Below the pieces are notes generated by a model, which did no database searches, was not told where the DNA came from, and saw nothing but the letters and a program-made list of their open reading frames with translations. A stretch of 64,000 nucleotides of DNA from Jaltomata sinuosa (taxonomy: Eukaryota; Streptophyta; Magnoliopsida; Solanales; Solanaceae), in the NCBI GenBank assembly GCA_003996215.1, contig QJPP01000814.1, positions 620,001 through 684,000 on the forward strand, in the 5' to 3' direction. The position numbers and the translations under genes were made by a program. Each line of letters opens with the position of its first letter. Position 1 is the first letter of the stretch. This document shows, piece after piece, positions 9,331 to 21,777 of this stretch.

Positions 9331-12300
9331 TATCACGACCCGATTTCTCAAGTAATGATGGTACCTACAACCTCCATTTAAGTGTACCAATTCTCATAGC
9401 ACAGAACAGTTAGAAATGCGCTACTCTCTAACAAGCATGCGGAAGAACCATATATAAGCGGAAGCAAGAGATAAAGTAAAGGAATAACGCAACAGGAATA
9501 TATATATATATATAAGGAACTAAACCAATATCACGACCTGGATCACAGTATAAGAGCTGCTACTACATAAACAGACTGCAAGGGTACAAAAGAATATATA
9601 CATAGTTGTCTATGAATAACAAAAGAGTACATAATACAAAGAGGAGATAAAAGCTAAGCTCCTACCGCCAGGAACTCACCCTCAGCCTAAGTTGATCCAA
9701 AATCACTCCACACGAGTCTCCACAAGTCAACGACGATGGCCCACACTAGGATCTGTACTAGAAAGATGCAGAGTGTAGTATGAGCACCAATTGCAAAGCA
9801 ACGGGTACCCAGTAGGCATCATAGGCTGACTTAGCGCATATAAGATATAAAAGCAATAAATAACAGAAGGCAAAGAAAGTAGTCACAGAAGCAACAATTA
9901 AGTACACGGAAGCTAGCACAGATAGAATACAAGGAGTAAACAATCATACTCGGCTAGCTACTAGAAATATATAACACAGAACACAGGTGAAGGAAAGAAG
10001 AACACACCTGGGGTCCCTGTAATAACAATATATATATAAAGAGAGTTTAGGAAATAGGCGGTATATCGGTAACCTCAAACAAAAGGGAGGGAAGGAAAGC
10101 AAACAACATAATCATTCTTAAAACAATAACACTAACTAAATCATGCTAAGAAATCCATTCTCAAATATGAACAACCTAATAAGAATCCAAATGTAACCAT
10201 AATAATAACCAGAACTACAATAGGATAATAATAATAACTCTACCTACAGTCCCAACTGGCGCCCATACACGAGAGGAACACATACAAGTGAAAAGAAATC
10301 CTCTGGCATCCTATACTACTGGAGCGTACACTCAGCAAATAGCAAACAAGGGTGGAATCGAACACAATGAATGATATGATGCACTAGTTTGAAAACTAGG
10401 TGTAATCGTAGTATCGTGTGTACCTCCTCTGGCGCTTATAGGCCCAGCAGGTAGGATCCATTGGAGGATGCACTTGTATACATCAACTCCAAGGTATACC
10501 CCTCCTCTGGCACAATTAACACGTAGCACCTGGTCCGTATCGGCAAGGTCCATAGAGGTCCTCGACCACATACTCAATCTCAGAATATTAAAATAGCCAA
10601 CATAACTGCCCGGAGTGTATCTGAGTCTAAACCAGCAACCAAAATCTCAAAATGAGTGCCCCGAGTCTATCCAGGTCTAAATCAGTAAAACAAGTCTCAA
10701 AATCCCCCTAAAAAGTGCCCAGGATGTATCTGGATCTAAAATAGTAGTAAAATAAGTCTAATGCTCGGCTCGACCGAGTCTAGTATCATCTCAAATTAGT
10801 AGGAAAACCATGTCTAGCACTATGGCTCAGCCGCGTCTAGTATAAGTATGAAAATTGGTGATAAAATGCTCATTTTTAACTCTTTTACCCCAAGAAGATC
10901 CACAAAATCAGTTCCAAATCCTTTCATAACCATTTTTACCGAAAATGAGCCCCGGGGACTATGAAAGGTTTAGAAAACCATAAACAGTAGGCCGTAGCCA
11001 AAACATGCAGAAAATCTCTTTATACGCATGATAATAGTATGACCAAACACAAACAGTAGCCCAACGGCTCACAATTAACCTATCGGCCTTGCACAGGCTC
11101 TTATCGCTCTAAAACATATATAAAAAGCTTTATAATCATAATATCAATGTTCAGGACTCATGAACATTCCCAAATAACCCACCTTTTGTGGTACAGAGTC
11201 AAATACATGGCCACACAGGACCACAAGGGTAATACTACCAACTACAATGAATACTACAATGATACGAGTGAAAAAAGATGCACAAAAATGAAACGGATAA
11301 GGTCTGGGGTGCCAAGCTAATAAAACTCAACCAAGGGATGTTAATTAGTACAATTATAGCCTATCTACACAAAGTCTAGTAGGACAAAACTGTAACCTAC
11401 CTGTCATCCAATGACAGGTTGCTAGAACGATGATATCCAAGCCTGAACTGCTCCATGAAGCTCCAAACAGCAGTCAAACTATCAAGAACGTAATATATGC
11501 ATTAAAACAAAGCTAATGATACCCATATAGCTAAAAGTATAGCCGGGTCGAAATCCAGGTCAAGAGTGACCCTGTGGGACCTATAATCTAAAATTGGAAA
11601 TGAAAAAGTGCACGATGATCCCAACAGTCCCATGAGTGCATGCTCCAAAATGAGCGGATTTAGCCAACAACAAGGGCTCAAAACAACCTGCCATCTAAGA
11701 GAAAAAAGAGGGAAATTAAAAAAGGAAATACTGAAAGAAAAGGAAGAATTAACCTACCACGAGGAAATGGATCAAGCCTACGGGATGAAATCCATGCAAC
11801 CACAAATAAACAGTCCCAATTCGAGCAACTACAACTAAGAAGAAACCCCAAGCTACCATAAGGACACCAATGGAGGTTTAGCTGTGGAGAAGAAGCATTT
11901 AGGGAAGAAGAGGACTTACCAAAACTAAGGAGGAAGCAAGATTAACTGCCAATTGCTGAATTCCCAAAGCCAAGAACTGAATAGGAACAAATTCAGGAGA
12001 GGGAAATGATTTTAGAGTGAGAGAACTAGGTGAAAATGGCTGAAAATTTGAGGAAGAGGCAATTTATAGGCCTGGTCGTAGGCTAGCACCACTGGTGGTG
12101 GCACAGCGCTATCACACTACAGGGAGTCAGGCGGACAGGCATGATCGCGCAAAATGGGCACCATTGGCGGTGAAGGTTGGGTGGCAGGCGAGCACGATCA
12201 TGCTGCCTTGGCGCCGTTGGCGCTGAGGAAATGCCTGCTGCAGAAATCCAAACTTCTATGGGGTATTTCGGGCACACTCAAAACCCAAATATCACAAACC

Positions 12301-12892
12301 AAACATGCTACTAGAGTATAAATGACATTTTGGACTCAATGGAATCAATAAAACTTCCATACGAGATTGTTTCAGAGGAATGTTAACCCAAGTCAACATT
12401 AGTTAAGGTCAACCAAACACCCAAAATGAGCCCAGCTCACCCGGGACCCGAACCAACCACCTACCTAACCCAAAGTCGACATTCTGGAGCTAATGGAATC
12501 GTCGGATTTTGAATCTGATGCTCCGATCATCGAAAGTTGACTAAAGTCAAACTTCTAACTCCAACTGGCAAAAAAACACAAATAGTAGCAGAAGTCCACA
12601 CTGGAAGTTCTCAGGCCTTGACTAAAGGTCCAACTAGACAAAAATACATGCTCGAGAGCTAACGGAACTATCAGAATTTGATTTCGAGCATTATAGCTAA
12701 GAATGTTTACTAAAGTCAACGATTACCTATGTTTAAGCTCTAAAACAGGGAAACAAACATGAGGACCAAATGAACGGCCAGAGCACCAAACCACCGGTAC
12801 CAGCAAGTCATCAATGGCTTGGGGCTCCTACAGGCAAGTTCTAACAGTACAAGGAAAGCGTAAATGTGAGAATGACTGAAAGGGTCATCACA
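9331..12892 (-). repeat. Element A 3' LTR (3.56 kb)
   Basis: On the plus strand it starts TATCACGACC and ends GGTCATCACA, so in element sense it runs TGTGATGACC...GTGATA. It aligns along its length with 18187-21772. A TATA box (AATTTATAGG on the plus strand, 12061-12070) is followed, on the upstream side in element sense, by a GC-rich block at about 12075-12240. Confidence 0.88.
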
Positions 12893-12902
12893 TCATCCAC
12901 TA

Positions 12903-13360
12903 CTAAAAAGAACTTTCATCCTTGAAAGTCAACAAGGGAGTACCTGAAGGATCAAACAACTGTGGATACTGAGCCTGCATCTCTCTCTCAGTATCCCAGG
13001 TATCCTCTTCAACTAGATATTGCCTCCACTAAACCATAACTGCTGAAATCTCCCTAGATCTTAATCTCTAGATATCTCTAGCTAGACTATCAACCGACTC
13101 CTCAACAAAAATCAAACTCTCATCTAACTGAATTGAATCCCACTTTAACAAATGAGACTCATCTGGCACATACCGTCTCAACATTAATACATGGAATACT
13201 GGATCCATAGCTGAAAACATTAGAGGTAAAGCTATCATATAGGCAACACCACTAACTCTCTGAAGGATCTCAAACAACCTAATGTTCTTGGGGCTAAGCT
13301 TTCCCTGCCTACAAAATCTCATCACGCCCTTCATGGGTGATACATGGAGAAATACCAAGT
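12903..13360 (-). pseudogene. Integrase C-terminus with chromodomain, element A
   Basis: The minus strand encodes MVFLHVSPMKGVMRFCRQGK, LSPKNIRLFEILQRVSGVAY and ALPLMFSAMDPVFHVLMLR, which is the GPY/F-type integrase tail (the usual FHVSMLRKY region). Near 12930-13060 comes VEEDTWDTEREMQAQYPQLF, the end of a chromodomain. The frame finishes at the stop at 12903-12905. Chromodomains steer chromovirus integration to chromatin with particular histone marks. Stops between the two parts show decay. The run is colinear with the integrase core upstream. Confidence 0.8.
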
Positions 13361-13799
13361 CACCAACACAGAATTCTAAGGCATGAAGTCTACAATCTGC
13401 GCAGCTCTTTTACCTACTCTGGCCGGCCCAAAGTTTGTCTTGAATCACTTGGACTCAGTCAAATGAATCATGAAGAAAGTTTGTACTCTATGACCTAGAC
13501 TTCAAACCATCAGACCAACCCACTGGCGATCTGCAACGCCTACCATACAATGCCTCAAAAGGTGCAATGTCAATGCTCGAATGATAACTAATATTGTACC
13601 AATCCTCTTTGGAGTTTCAGTATGCCTTCATTCCTTTCATGCATCCAGTCTCTTGCAAGTGCTAACAAATCCTCTGTGAGTGAGGATACTCTTTATAATT
13701 GGAGTCCTACAAGAGCTACTCTCGGATGCACTTATAAGAAAACTATACTAATAGCATATACTGATCCCAAGAACCTTCAAAATCAAGATCATAGGCTCG

Positions 13800-14260
13800 T
13801 AACATGTCCTCCAATACCTGAATAGTCCTCTCGGACTAGACATCTGCCTGAGGGTAAAATGCAGTAGTAAGCTAAACCTCTGTACCCAACTCTTTATAAA
13901 TAGTCCTCCAAAATTTAGATGTGAACTTAGGGCCACGGTCTAAAATGATAGATGTTAGGACCCCATTCAAACAAATAATCTCAGAAAGGTGAATATGAGC
14001 CAACCTCTCAGCACTGTAGGAAGAATGGATCGGCAAGAAGTGCGCTGACTTAGTTAGCCTATCAACAATCACCCAAATGGAGCCCAACCCTCGATAAATA
14101 TGTGGAAATCAAACAATGAAGTCCATAGTAATCTCTTCCCATTTCCACTTGGGGATGCGAAGTTGCTGCATTAATCTTTCAGGTCATATATGCTTGAACT
14201 TCACCTGCTGACAGTTCAAGCACCGAGATACAAACTTCACTATGTTCTGCTTCATACCAC
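13800..14260 (-). pseudogene. Integrase core, element A
   Basis: In element sense the zinc-binding region gives CLNCQQVKFKH, then the core gives GSIWVIVDRLTKSAHFLPIH (first Asp), TSIILDRGPKFTSKFW (second Asp) and, after a stop, SERTIQVLEDML (Glu). So all three acidic residues of the D,D-E site can be seen. Frames change between 14087, 13936 and 13800 and stops interrupt, so no intact integrase is made. Sequence 13361-13800 continues the core-to-tail linker in decayed form. Confidence 0.8.
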
Positions 14261-14494
14261 TCGACTAGTAAAGATACCTCAAATCTCTGTACATCTTAGC
14301 TGCACCAATATGGATGGAATAGCTAGTACAATGTGCCTCACAAAGAATCAACTGAATCAAATCCCAACTCTCAAAACACAAAGAAGACTATCAAACCTCA
14401 TAACACTATTAGAATCTAAAGTAGCCCTGCTGGCCTCACCCCAAACAACCTGATCACGAATGTCACACAACCACAGATCCTTAAACTGATGGCT

Positions 14495-15230
14495 CTAAAT
14501 TTGCTCAACCAAAGTAGAACGGATCTTAATACTGATAAGGACCCTTCTAGAATCTGACAAGTCAAGCCTAACCAACCGGTTAGCCAAGTACTGGATGTCC
14601 AAGGCCAATGAACTATCTGAAACTGAAAGTAAAGCTAGGCTGCCTGTACTCACCATCTTTTGACTCAAGGCATCTGCTACCATGTTTGCCTTGCCCAGAT
14701 GATACAAAATAGTGATGTCATAGTCCTTCAGTAGCTCAATCTAACTCTGTTGCCTAGAGTTCAGCTCTCTCGGACTTATGATGTACTAAAGACTATAGTG
14801 ATTGGTGAAGATCTCACAGTGAACCCCATATAAGTAGTGCTTCCAAATCTTGGGTGCAAAGACTACTGCTGCCAACTCTAAATCATGATTGGAGTAGTTG
14901 CGCTCATGACCTTCAGCTGTCTAGATGCATATGCTATCACACGACCCTTCTGCATCAATACACAACCACGACCAACAAATCATCACAATATATTGAGAAG
15001 CCCTGACACTCTACTAGCAATGTCAATAATGGAGCTGAAGTAAATAAGGCCTTAAGCCTCTGAAAACTACCCTCACACTGATCAGACAACTGAAATGAGA
15101 CATCCTTCCTAGTCAGCCTAGTCAAAGGTTCTGCTATGGAAGAAAATGCCTTGACAAACCTGTTGTAGTACCCTACTAACCCAACAAAGCTGCAAACTTC
15201 GGTAGGAGTATAGGTATTGGCCAATCAAGA
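14495..15230 (-). pseudogene. RT thumb, RNase H and start of integrase, element A
   Basis: From 15224 the frame reads SFVGLVGYYNRFVKAFSSIA and EPLTRLTRKDVSF, the RT-to-RNase H connection, ending near 14955. RNase H remnants follow in shifted frames. At 14707 MYHLGKANMVADALSQK marks the RNase H end, followed by SSLALDIQYLANRLVRLDLS, the integrase N-terminal lead. RNase H removes the RNA template during cDNA synthesis. Several stops and shifts are present. Confidence 0.78.
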
Positions 15231-15378
15231 ACAGCTAAAACCTTCCCGAGTCCACTCTAATCCCATCCTTAGAAACCACATATCCTAGGAATGCTACTGA
15301 CTCAAGACAAAACTCGCACTTTGAGAAATTAGCATAAAGCTAATGATTTCTCAAAGTCTGGAGTATAATCCTTAAGTG

Positions 15379-15860
15379 CTACTCATGATCATCTCCACTC
15401 CGCAAGTATATCAATATGTCATTGATGAATACTATCACAAATGAATCCAAATACGGGTGGAGCACCTTTTGCATCAAGTCCATGAAAACTGCGGGGGCAT
15501 TAATCAACCCAAAACACATCACCAGAAACTCATAGTGGCCATAACGTGTCCTGAATGCTATCTTAGGGATGTCCTTCACCCTAATCCTCAACTGGTGGTA
15601 GCCTGACCTTAGATCTATCTTAGAAAACATGGCAGAACCTTGAAGCTACATAGCAGCGGATACCTATTCTTCACAGTCACCCTATTCAGATGCTAATAAT
15701 CAATACACATTAACATCGACCAATCTTTCTTCTTCACGAACAGAACTGGAGCACCCCAAGGTGACACACTCAGCCTAATAAAATACTTAGCTAACAAATC
15801 CCAGATTTAATCCATAACCTCTCTAAACTCAGTTGGAGCCATACGATAAGGAGTAATAGA
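15379..15860 (-). pseudogene. Reverse transcriptase, element A, catalytic Asp changed
   Basis: The element-sense frame shows SPWGAPVLFVKKKDWS (about 15730-15770), then MFSKIDLRSGYHQLRIR (15630 onward), TRYGHYEFLVMCFGLINAPA and VFINDILIYLRSG. These are RT motifs in the right order. The active-site pair normally DD reads ND, a GAT-to-AAT change, which should abolish polymerase activity. Stops upstream of 15630 also break the frame. RT copies the element RNA into DNA. Confidence 0.85.
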
Positions 15861-16239
15861 AATAGGCAAAGTCAATATCTCTCTCAAATGGAAGGCCTAG
15901 TAGGTCGGTCGAAAACACATCTAGGAAATATCTAACCACACGAACCGACTCTGGGGAAGAAGTGTCAGCTCTAGTATCTCGGACATAATCTAGATAAGCA
16001 AAACATCAACGAGGAATCAACTTCCTAGAACGAAGGCAAGAAATGATCCCAGATGGTGCGCGACTACAATAACCCTACCACATAACTGGGGATACGCCGG
16101 GCACGGCTATGGTAACAGTCTTGGAATAACAATCCAAAACTGTTCGATAAGGGGATAACCACTCCATTCACAAAATCACATGAAAATCTACCATGACTAA
16201 AATCATCAAGTCTTCCAAAGTCTCTAAATCACTAACAAA

Positions 16240-16460
16240 AATCATACAGGATCTCACAACACGATCCACTACTAAAGAATTACCACCTGGGGCAAAAGAG
16301 ATACAGGAACAGATAATGGCTCACTAGCTAACCCCAAAAAAGGAACATAGTAGGTAAAAACATATGAACATGTATATTCAGGATCAAACAAAGAAAAAGC
16401 TAACTGGCAGCTTACATAAATCGTACATGTGATCACCGCATCTGAGGCCTCTACCTCTGG
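16240..16460 (-). pseudogene. Aspartic protease region, element A (weak)
   Basis: Between gag and RT the element-sense translation gives SLFDPEYTCSYVFTYYVPFL and LASEPLSVP, which resemble the region after the protease active site in chromoviruses (SLFDPGSTYSYVSSYF-like). I could not see a clean D-T/S-G motif. The assignment rests on position and this stretch. Confidence 0.5.
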
Positions 16461-16639
16461 TCAACCAAGGACCTCATAAAACTGACCCTGACCTTCACCT
16501 GAACAACTGTCATCCTTACCACCTACCATGCCATATGGGGGAACCACATCTACCCTGAATACCACATTCTCTAGCCGATGGCTACACTGCTCTTATTTAT
16601 AGGCTGAGCCGGCTCAGCAACTGGCTGAATTGTACCTAA

Positions 16640-18060
16640 TTGGGGCACTCTCTAGCATAATGACCAATGACACCACAATCATAATAAGGCTATGATGTCC
16701 TACCCTACCGAGATTAACTAGCTACACTAGTATGGATATTATGTCGTGATGCCCTAGAAGTTGTACCCCCCGAAGTCTGACCACTGTAACCCTGCTGACT
16801 ACTCAGACCTTTCTCAAACTGAGATGCACCTGAAGCCTGTAGTGATGCTTGAACTGACTGACTAGTCTGACCTTGCTGCTACTCAGGCTAATAGACTCGG
16901 CCCCACTAGCCTGAACCTATACCACTGTAACAGAAACCACTATAGTTTCCCTGATGTTGTGGCCTCTTATATCTGGCCCCTGGATCATGATGGTGAAAAT
17001 CCTTCATAGTACCAATATGGTCTTCAATAGCCTGGAAGGATCACCCGATGGGAACTAGTACCTCAGTTGTTTGTCTAAGATCTGTCCTCAATCCCCAAAC
17101 AAATCTACGGACTCTGTCGGGCTAGGTAGGCATGATCATAACCCCAAATAGAGCTAGCTGGTGAAAGAGAGTCTCATACTCTAATAAAAACATATATCCC
17201 TAACGAAGTCTGGTGAACTTCTCCTTACGACACTCCCGATCACTCTATGGCAAGAACATGGCCATAAAGGCCTCATAAAACTCTCTCTAAACCCACTCAA
17301 GAGATGAAGACGATCTGCAAGCTACTTGGGCCCTCCATCATAATATAGTTGAGCCCTCTACTGATAAGCAGTATATCCAACTCCATGAGTCTCCAAAAAA
17401 CTCAAATGGTGCAGCATCTCCTCACAAGTAGATATGAAGTAATATGGATCCTGACCAAGAGTACTCGAGAATCTAGGCGGTTCCAATCTCGGAAATCTAC
17501 CCAAAGCCTTTTGCTCCATCTCTGTCATAATTGGGCGAGGAGAAAGAAGCTATGCAACAGAAGATACTGAAAGAACCTCATCATAGGGAGCCGCAGTAGT
17601 AGGCTGTGCTCCTAAACTATGATCACCCAGGGCTGCCCCATGAGCGGATATATGTGCTACCTCAGAAGGCTGGCCCTTAATCATACCCAATAACTGAAAA
17701 GTAAACCCCAAATATCTGATAAAGCAGTTGGGGCTGGGTCTAGTATAGAAGCTGGTGCTGGCACTGGTAGTACTTGGGTTGTCCCCTGGTCCACCATTTG
17801 TTGCTCTGGGACTAACTCAGGCTCAATCTCAACCCTAGTATCTCTAGCGGGTATCGTTGCTCAAGTGCATTCCTGACCTCTACCTTTACGACCTCCCTAG
17901 CATTAAGCTTGAGTCGGATATGTTGGGGTCAAAGACTCGCCCTTGCTCGCTACCGAAGACCTCGTACGAGCTATCTGTGGAAGAGTGAACTTGAACAAGT
18001 GAGATTCCAGGAAACCAACTAGGATAATACACACGATATAGAAGCATGAAAAGAGTTATG
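16640..18060 (-). pseudogene. Gag with altered zinc knuckle, element A
   Basis: The gag start region encodes GRVFDPNISDSS and a proline/threonine-rich stretch, with many later stops. The nucleic-acid-binding knuckle at about 16642-16686 reads YYDCGVIGHYARECP. The pattern CX2CX4HX4C has lost its first Cys (TGT to TAT). A glycine, tyrosine and serine-rich spacer typical of this gag lies at about 16780-16960. Gag packages the element RNA. Confidence 0.7.
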
Positions 18061-18171
18061 TTTCCTAAGATGCCACTGTAGCCTCCTAAAGATTGAGTAC
18101 GGATGTCTTTGCCTGATCCGCATGACTCTACTAGACATTGGCTTCTATACCGATTACACCGGTGAACCTAG

Positions 18172-18183
18172 GCTCTGATACCA
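18172..18183 (-). promoter_or_regulatory. tRNA-Met primer-binding site, element A
   Basis: The plus strand GCTCTGATACCA is TGGTATCAGAGC in element sense. It starts three bases inside the 5' LTR end and is an exact match to the usual initiator tRNA-Met primer site. Confidence 0.9.
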
Positions 18184-18871
18184 AGCTATCACGATCTGAT
18201 TTCTTAGGTCATGATGGCACCTACAACCCTCTGTAGGCGTACCAATTCCCATAGCTTAGAATTGTTAGTAATGGACTACTCTCGAACAAGCATGTGGAAT
18301 AACCAGATATAAGCAAAAGCAAGAGATAAAGTAAAGGAATAATGCAACAGGAATATATATATAGGGAACTAAGCAAATCCCACAACATGGGATCACAGTA
18401 TAAGAGCTGCAACTACATAAACAGAGTATAAGGGTCCAAAAGAATATATACATAGTTGTTTCTGAATAACAAAGGAGTAGATAATACAAAGAGGAGATAA
18501 AAGCTAAGCTTCGGCCACCAAGAACTTACCCCCACTCTCATATGATCCAAAAGCACTCTGCAAGAGTCTCCACGAGTCAGCAGTGATGGCCCACACTAGG
18601 ATGTATACTTGGAAGATGCAGAATGTAGTATGAGCACAAAATGCAAAGCAATGGGTACCTAGTAAGCATCATAGGCCGACTGAGCACAGATAAGATATAA
18701 ATGTAATAAATAGCAGAAGGCAAAGAAAGTAGTCACAGAAGAAATGGTTAAGTACACGGAAGCTAGCACAGATAGAATACAAGGAGAAAACAATCATACT
18801 CAGCTAGCTACTAGAAATATATAACAAAACATAAGTGAAGAAAAGAAGAACGCACCTAGGGTCCTTGTACT

Positions 18872-18875
<4 letters not shown>

Positions 18876-18915
<40 letters not shown>
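18876..18915. repeat. AT microsatellite in element A 5' LTR
   Basis: About 20 AT units are present. The matching place in the 3' LTR (near 10026) has only about five, so the run grew after insertion, or the other shrank. Confidence 0.9.
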
Positions 18916-18917
<2 letters not shown>

Positions 18918-21007
18918 CGGGAGTTTAAGAAATAAGTGGTATACTATTAACCTCAAATAAAAGGGAGGGAAGCAAAACAAATAACATAATCATGCTTAAA
19001 ACGATGACACTAACTTAATCATGCTAAGAAGTCCATTCTCAAATACGAACTACCGAATAAGAATCCAAATGTAACCATAAATAACAATAACATGAATTAT
19101 GATACGATAATCATAATAACTCTACCTATAGACCCAAAGGGTTCCCATACACTTGAGAAACATATACAAGTGAAAACAAACCCTTTGGCATCCCATACTA
19201 GCAGAGTGTAAACTCAGCAAACTACAAACAAGGGTGGAATCGAAATAATGAATGATATGATGCACTGGTGTGATCGTATGTACCTCCTCCAGTGCCTATA
19301 GGCACAACATGCAAGATCTATGGAAGGATGCACCCGTATACCTCAACTCCACCATATTCCCCTTCTCTGTTACACTCATTATCTAGCCTTTGGTCTAGAT
19401 CGACAAGGTCCATGGAGGTCCTCTACCATATACTCAATTTCAGAATCTCAAAATAGCCAATATAACTACCCGGAGTGTATCCAAGTCTAAACTAGTAATC
19501 GAAATCTCAAAATGAGTGGCCAGAGTCTATACGGGTCTAAATTAGTAAAACAAGTCTCAAATCCCCTAAAAGGGTGCCCAGGATGTATCTGGGTCTAAAA
19601 AAGTAGTAAGAAAACTCTGATGTTCGGCTCGACCAAATCTAGTATCATCTCAAATCAGTAGGAAAACTATGTCTAGCACTACAGCTCAGCCGAGTCTAGT
19701 ATAAATATGAAAATCCATGATAAAATCTTCATATTAACTCTGTTACCCCAAGAAGGTCCACAAAATCAGTTCCAAACCCTTTTATAACCATTTTTACAGA
19801 AAATTAGCCCACGTGGCCATGTAAGGTTTAGAAAACATTATACAGTAGGTTGTAGCCAAAACAATAGTAAAACATGCATAAAATCTCTTTATATGCATGA
19901 TAATGGTATGCCCAAACACAGACAGTAGCTAATGGCTCACAATTGACCTATCGGCCTTGCACAGGCTCTAATCACTCTACAACATACATAACAAGCTTTA
20001 TAATCATAATATCAATGTCTGGAACTCACGGACATTCCCAAATAACCCACCTTCTATGGTCCAGAGTCAAATACAGGTCCGCACAGAACCACAAGGGTAA
20101 TACTACCAACTATAATGAATACTACAATGATACTAGTGAAATAAAATGGATAAAAATGAAATGGATAAGGTCTGGAGTGCCAAGCTAATAAAACCCAACC
20201 CAAGGATGCTAATTAGTATAATTATAGCCTATATATGCAAAGTCTAGTTGGAGGAAACTGTAACCAACCTGTCATCCAACGATAAGTTGCTAGAACGATG
20301 ATGTCCAAGCCGGAACTGCTCCAAGAAGCTTCGAACAACAATCAAACTGTCAAGAACGTATCAAAGCATTAAAATGAAGCTAATGATACCCATATAGCTA
20401 AAAGTATAGCCGGGTTAAAATCTAGGTCAAAAGCGGCCTCATGGGCCCCATAGCCTGAAACTGGAAATGAAAAAACACACGATGACCCAACACTCCCATA
20501 AGTGCATGCTCCAAAAATGAGCGGATTTAGCCAGAAACAAGGGCCCAAAGCAGCCCGCCATCTAATATAAATAAAGAGGGAAATTAACGAAGGAAATATC
20601 GGAATAAAAGGAAGAATTCACCTACCAAGAGGAGAGGGAGAAAGCCTATGGGATGAAATCCATGCAACCACAAACAAATAGTCTTAATTTGAGCAACTAC
20701 AACCAAGAAGAAACCCTAAGTTACCATATGGACATCAATGGAGGTTTAGCTATGGAGAAGAAGCATTTGGGGAAGAAGAGAACTTACCAAAACAAAGGGG
20801 GAAGCAAGATTAACCTCCAATTGGTGAATCCCCATAGACAAGAACTGATTAGGAACCAAATTCAAGAGAGGGAAATGATTTTTGAGTGAGAGAATCAAGG
20901 TTAAAATGGATGAAAGTTCGAGGAAGAGGCAATTAATAGGCCTGGTCGTAAGCTAGCGCCATTGGCACTGGCACAACACTATCACACTACAGGAAGGCAG
21001 GCAGATG

Positions 21008-21021
21008 GGCGCGATCGCGCC
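21008..21021. repeat. 14-bp perfect palindrome GGCGCGATCGCGCC
   Basis: The palindrome lies in the GC-rich block upstream of the TATA position of the element A 5' LTR. The matching place in the 3' LTR (near 12139) has only the partial form ATGATCGCGC. Confidence 0.85.
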
Positions 21022-21772
21022 AAATGGGCGTCGTTCGCGCTGAAGGCAGGGCATCGGAATTGTGTGATCGCACTGCCTTGGCGGTGTTGGCACTGAGAAC
21101 ATGCCTACTATAGAAAACCAGTAGAAATGCAAACTTCTATGGGGTGTTTCAAGCATAATCAGAACTCGATACTCACAAATCAAACATGCTACTATAGTAG
21201 AAATGATGTTCCAAACTCAATGGAATCGATGAAACTTCTATACGAGGTTGTTTTAGGGGAATGTTGACCCAAGTCAACATTAGCTAAGGCCAACTAAACA
21301 CCCAAAATGAACCCGACTCACCTCGGAAAAAAACCAACCACCTATTTAACACAAACTTCACATTCCAGAGCTGATGGAACTGTCGGATTTTGAATCTGAC
21401 GCTCCAATCATCAAAAGTTGACCAAAGCCAAACTTCTAACTCCAACTGGCCTGAAAACATAAAAATTATCACAAGACCACACCAGAAGTTCTCAGGCCCC
21501 GACTAAAGGTCTAATTAGACTAAAATCCATGCTTCTGAGCTAACAAAACTGTTGGAATTTGATTTTGATCACGTTACCTAAGAATGTTGACTAAAATCAA
21601 TAATTTCCTATGTTTAAGCTCTAAAATAGGAAAACGGACATAAGGACCAAATTAACGGCCAGGGCACCGAACCACCAGTCTCAACAAGTCATAAATAACT
21701 TAGGGCCGCTACTGGCAAGCTCTAATAGTACAAATAAAGAGTAACACAGAAATGACGAAAAGGGTCATTACA

Positions 21773-21777
21773 AATAA
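21773..21777. repeat. Target-site duplication AATAA, right copy of element A
   Basis: AATAA follows the LTR edge ATTACA directly and matches 9326-9330. Confidence 0.8.

Larger units (their letters stand above)
9331..21772 (-). mobile_element. Full-length chromovirus (Tekay/Del-like), element A
   Basis: This 12.44-kb element is bounded by AATAA target duplications. In transcription sense it has a 5' LTR (21772-18187), primer site, gag, protease, reverse transcriptase, RNase H, integrase with chromodomain, and a 3' LTR (12892-9331). Domain order and chromodomain place it among chromoviruses, and the 3.6-kb LTRs fit the Tekay/Del group. The coding part has many stops and the LTRs differ visibly (about 80-90% alike in stretches compared by eye), so it is an old, inactive copy. 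Its 5' LTR faces that of element B across 1064 bases. Confidence 0.9.
18187..21772 (-). repeat. Element A 5' LTR (3.59 kb)
   Basis: It is bounded by TATCACGATC at 18187 and GGTCATTACA at 21772 and is homologous along its length to 9331-12892. It contains an expanded AT microsatellite (18876-18915) and a GC-rich block (about 20950-21110) with a 14-bp palindrome. The TATA position reads ATTAATAGG, a weakened form of the other LTR's box. Confidence 0.88.
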
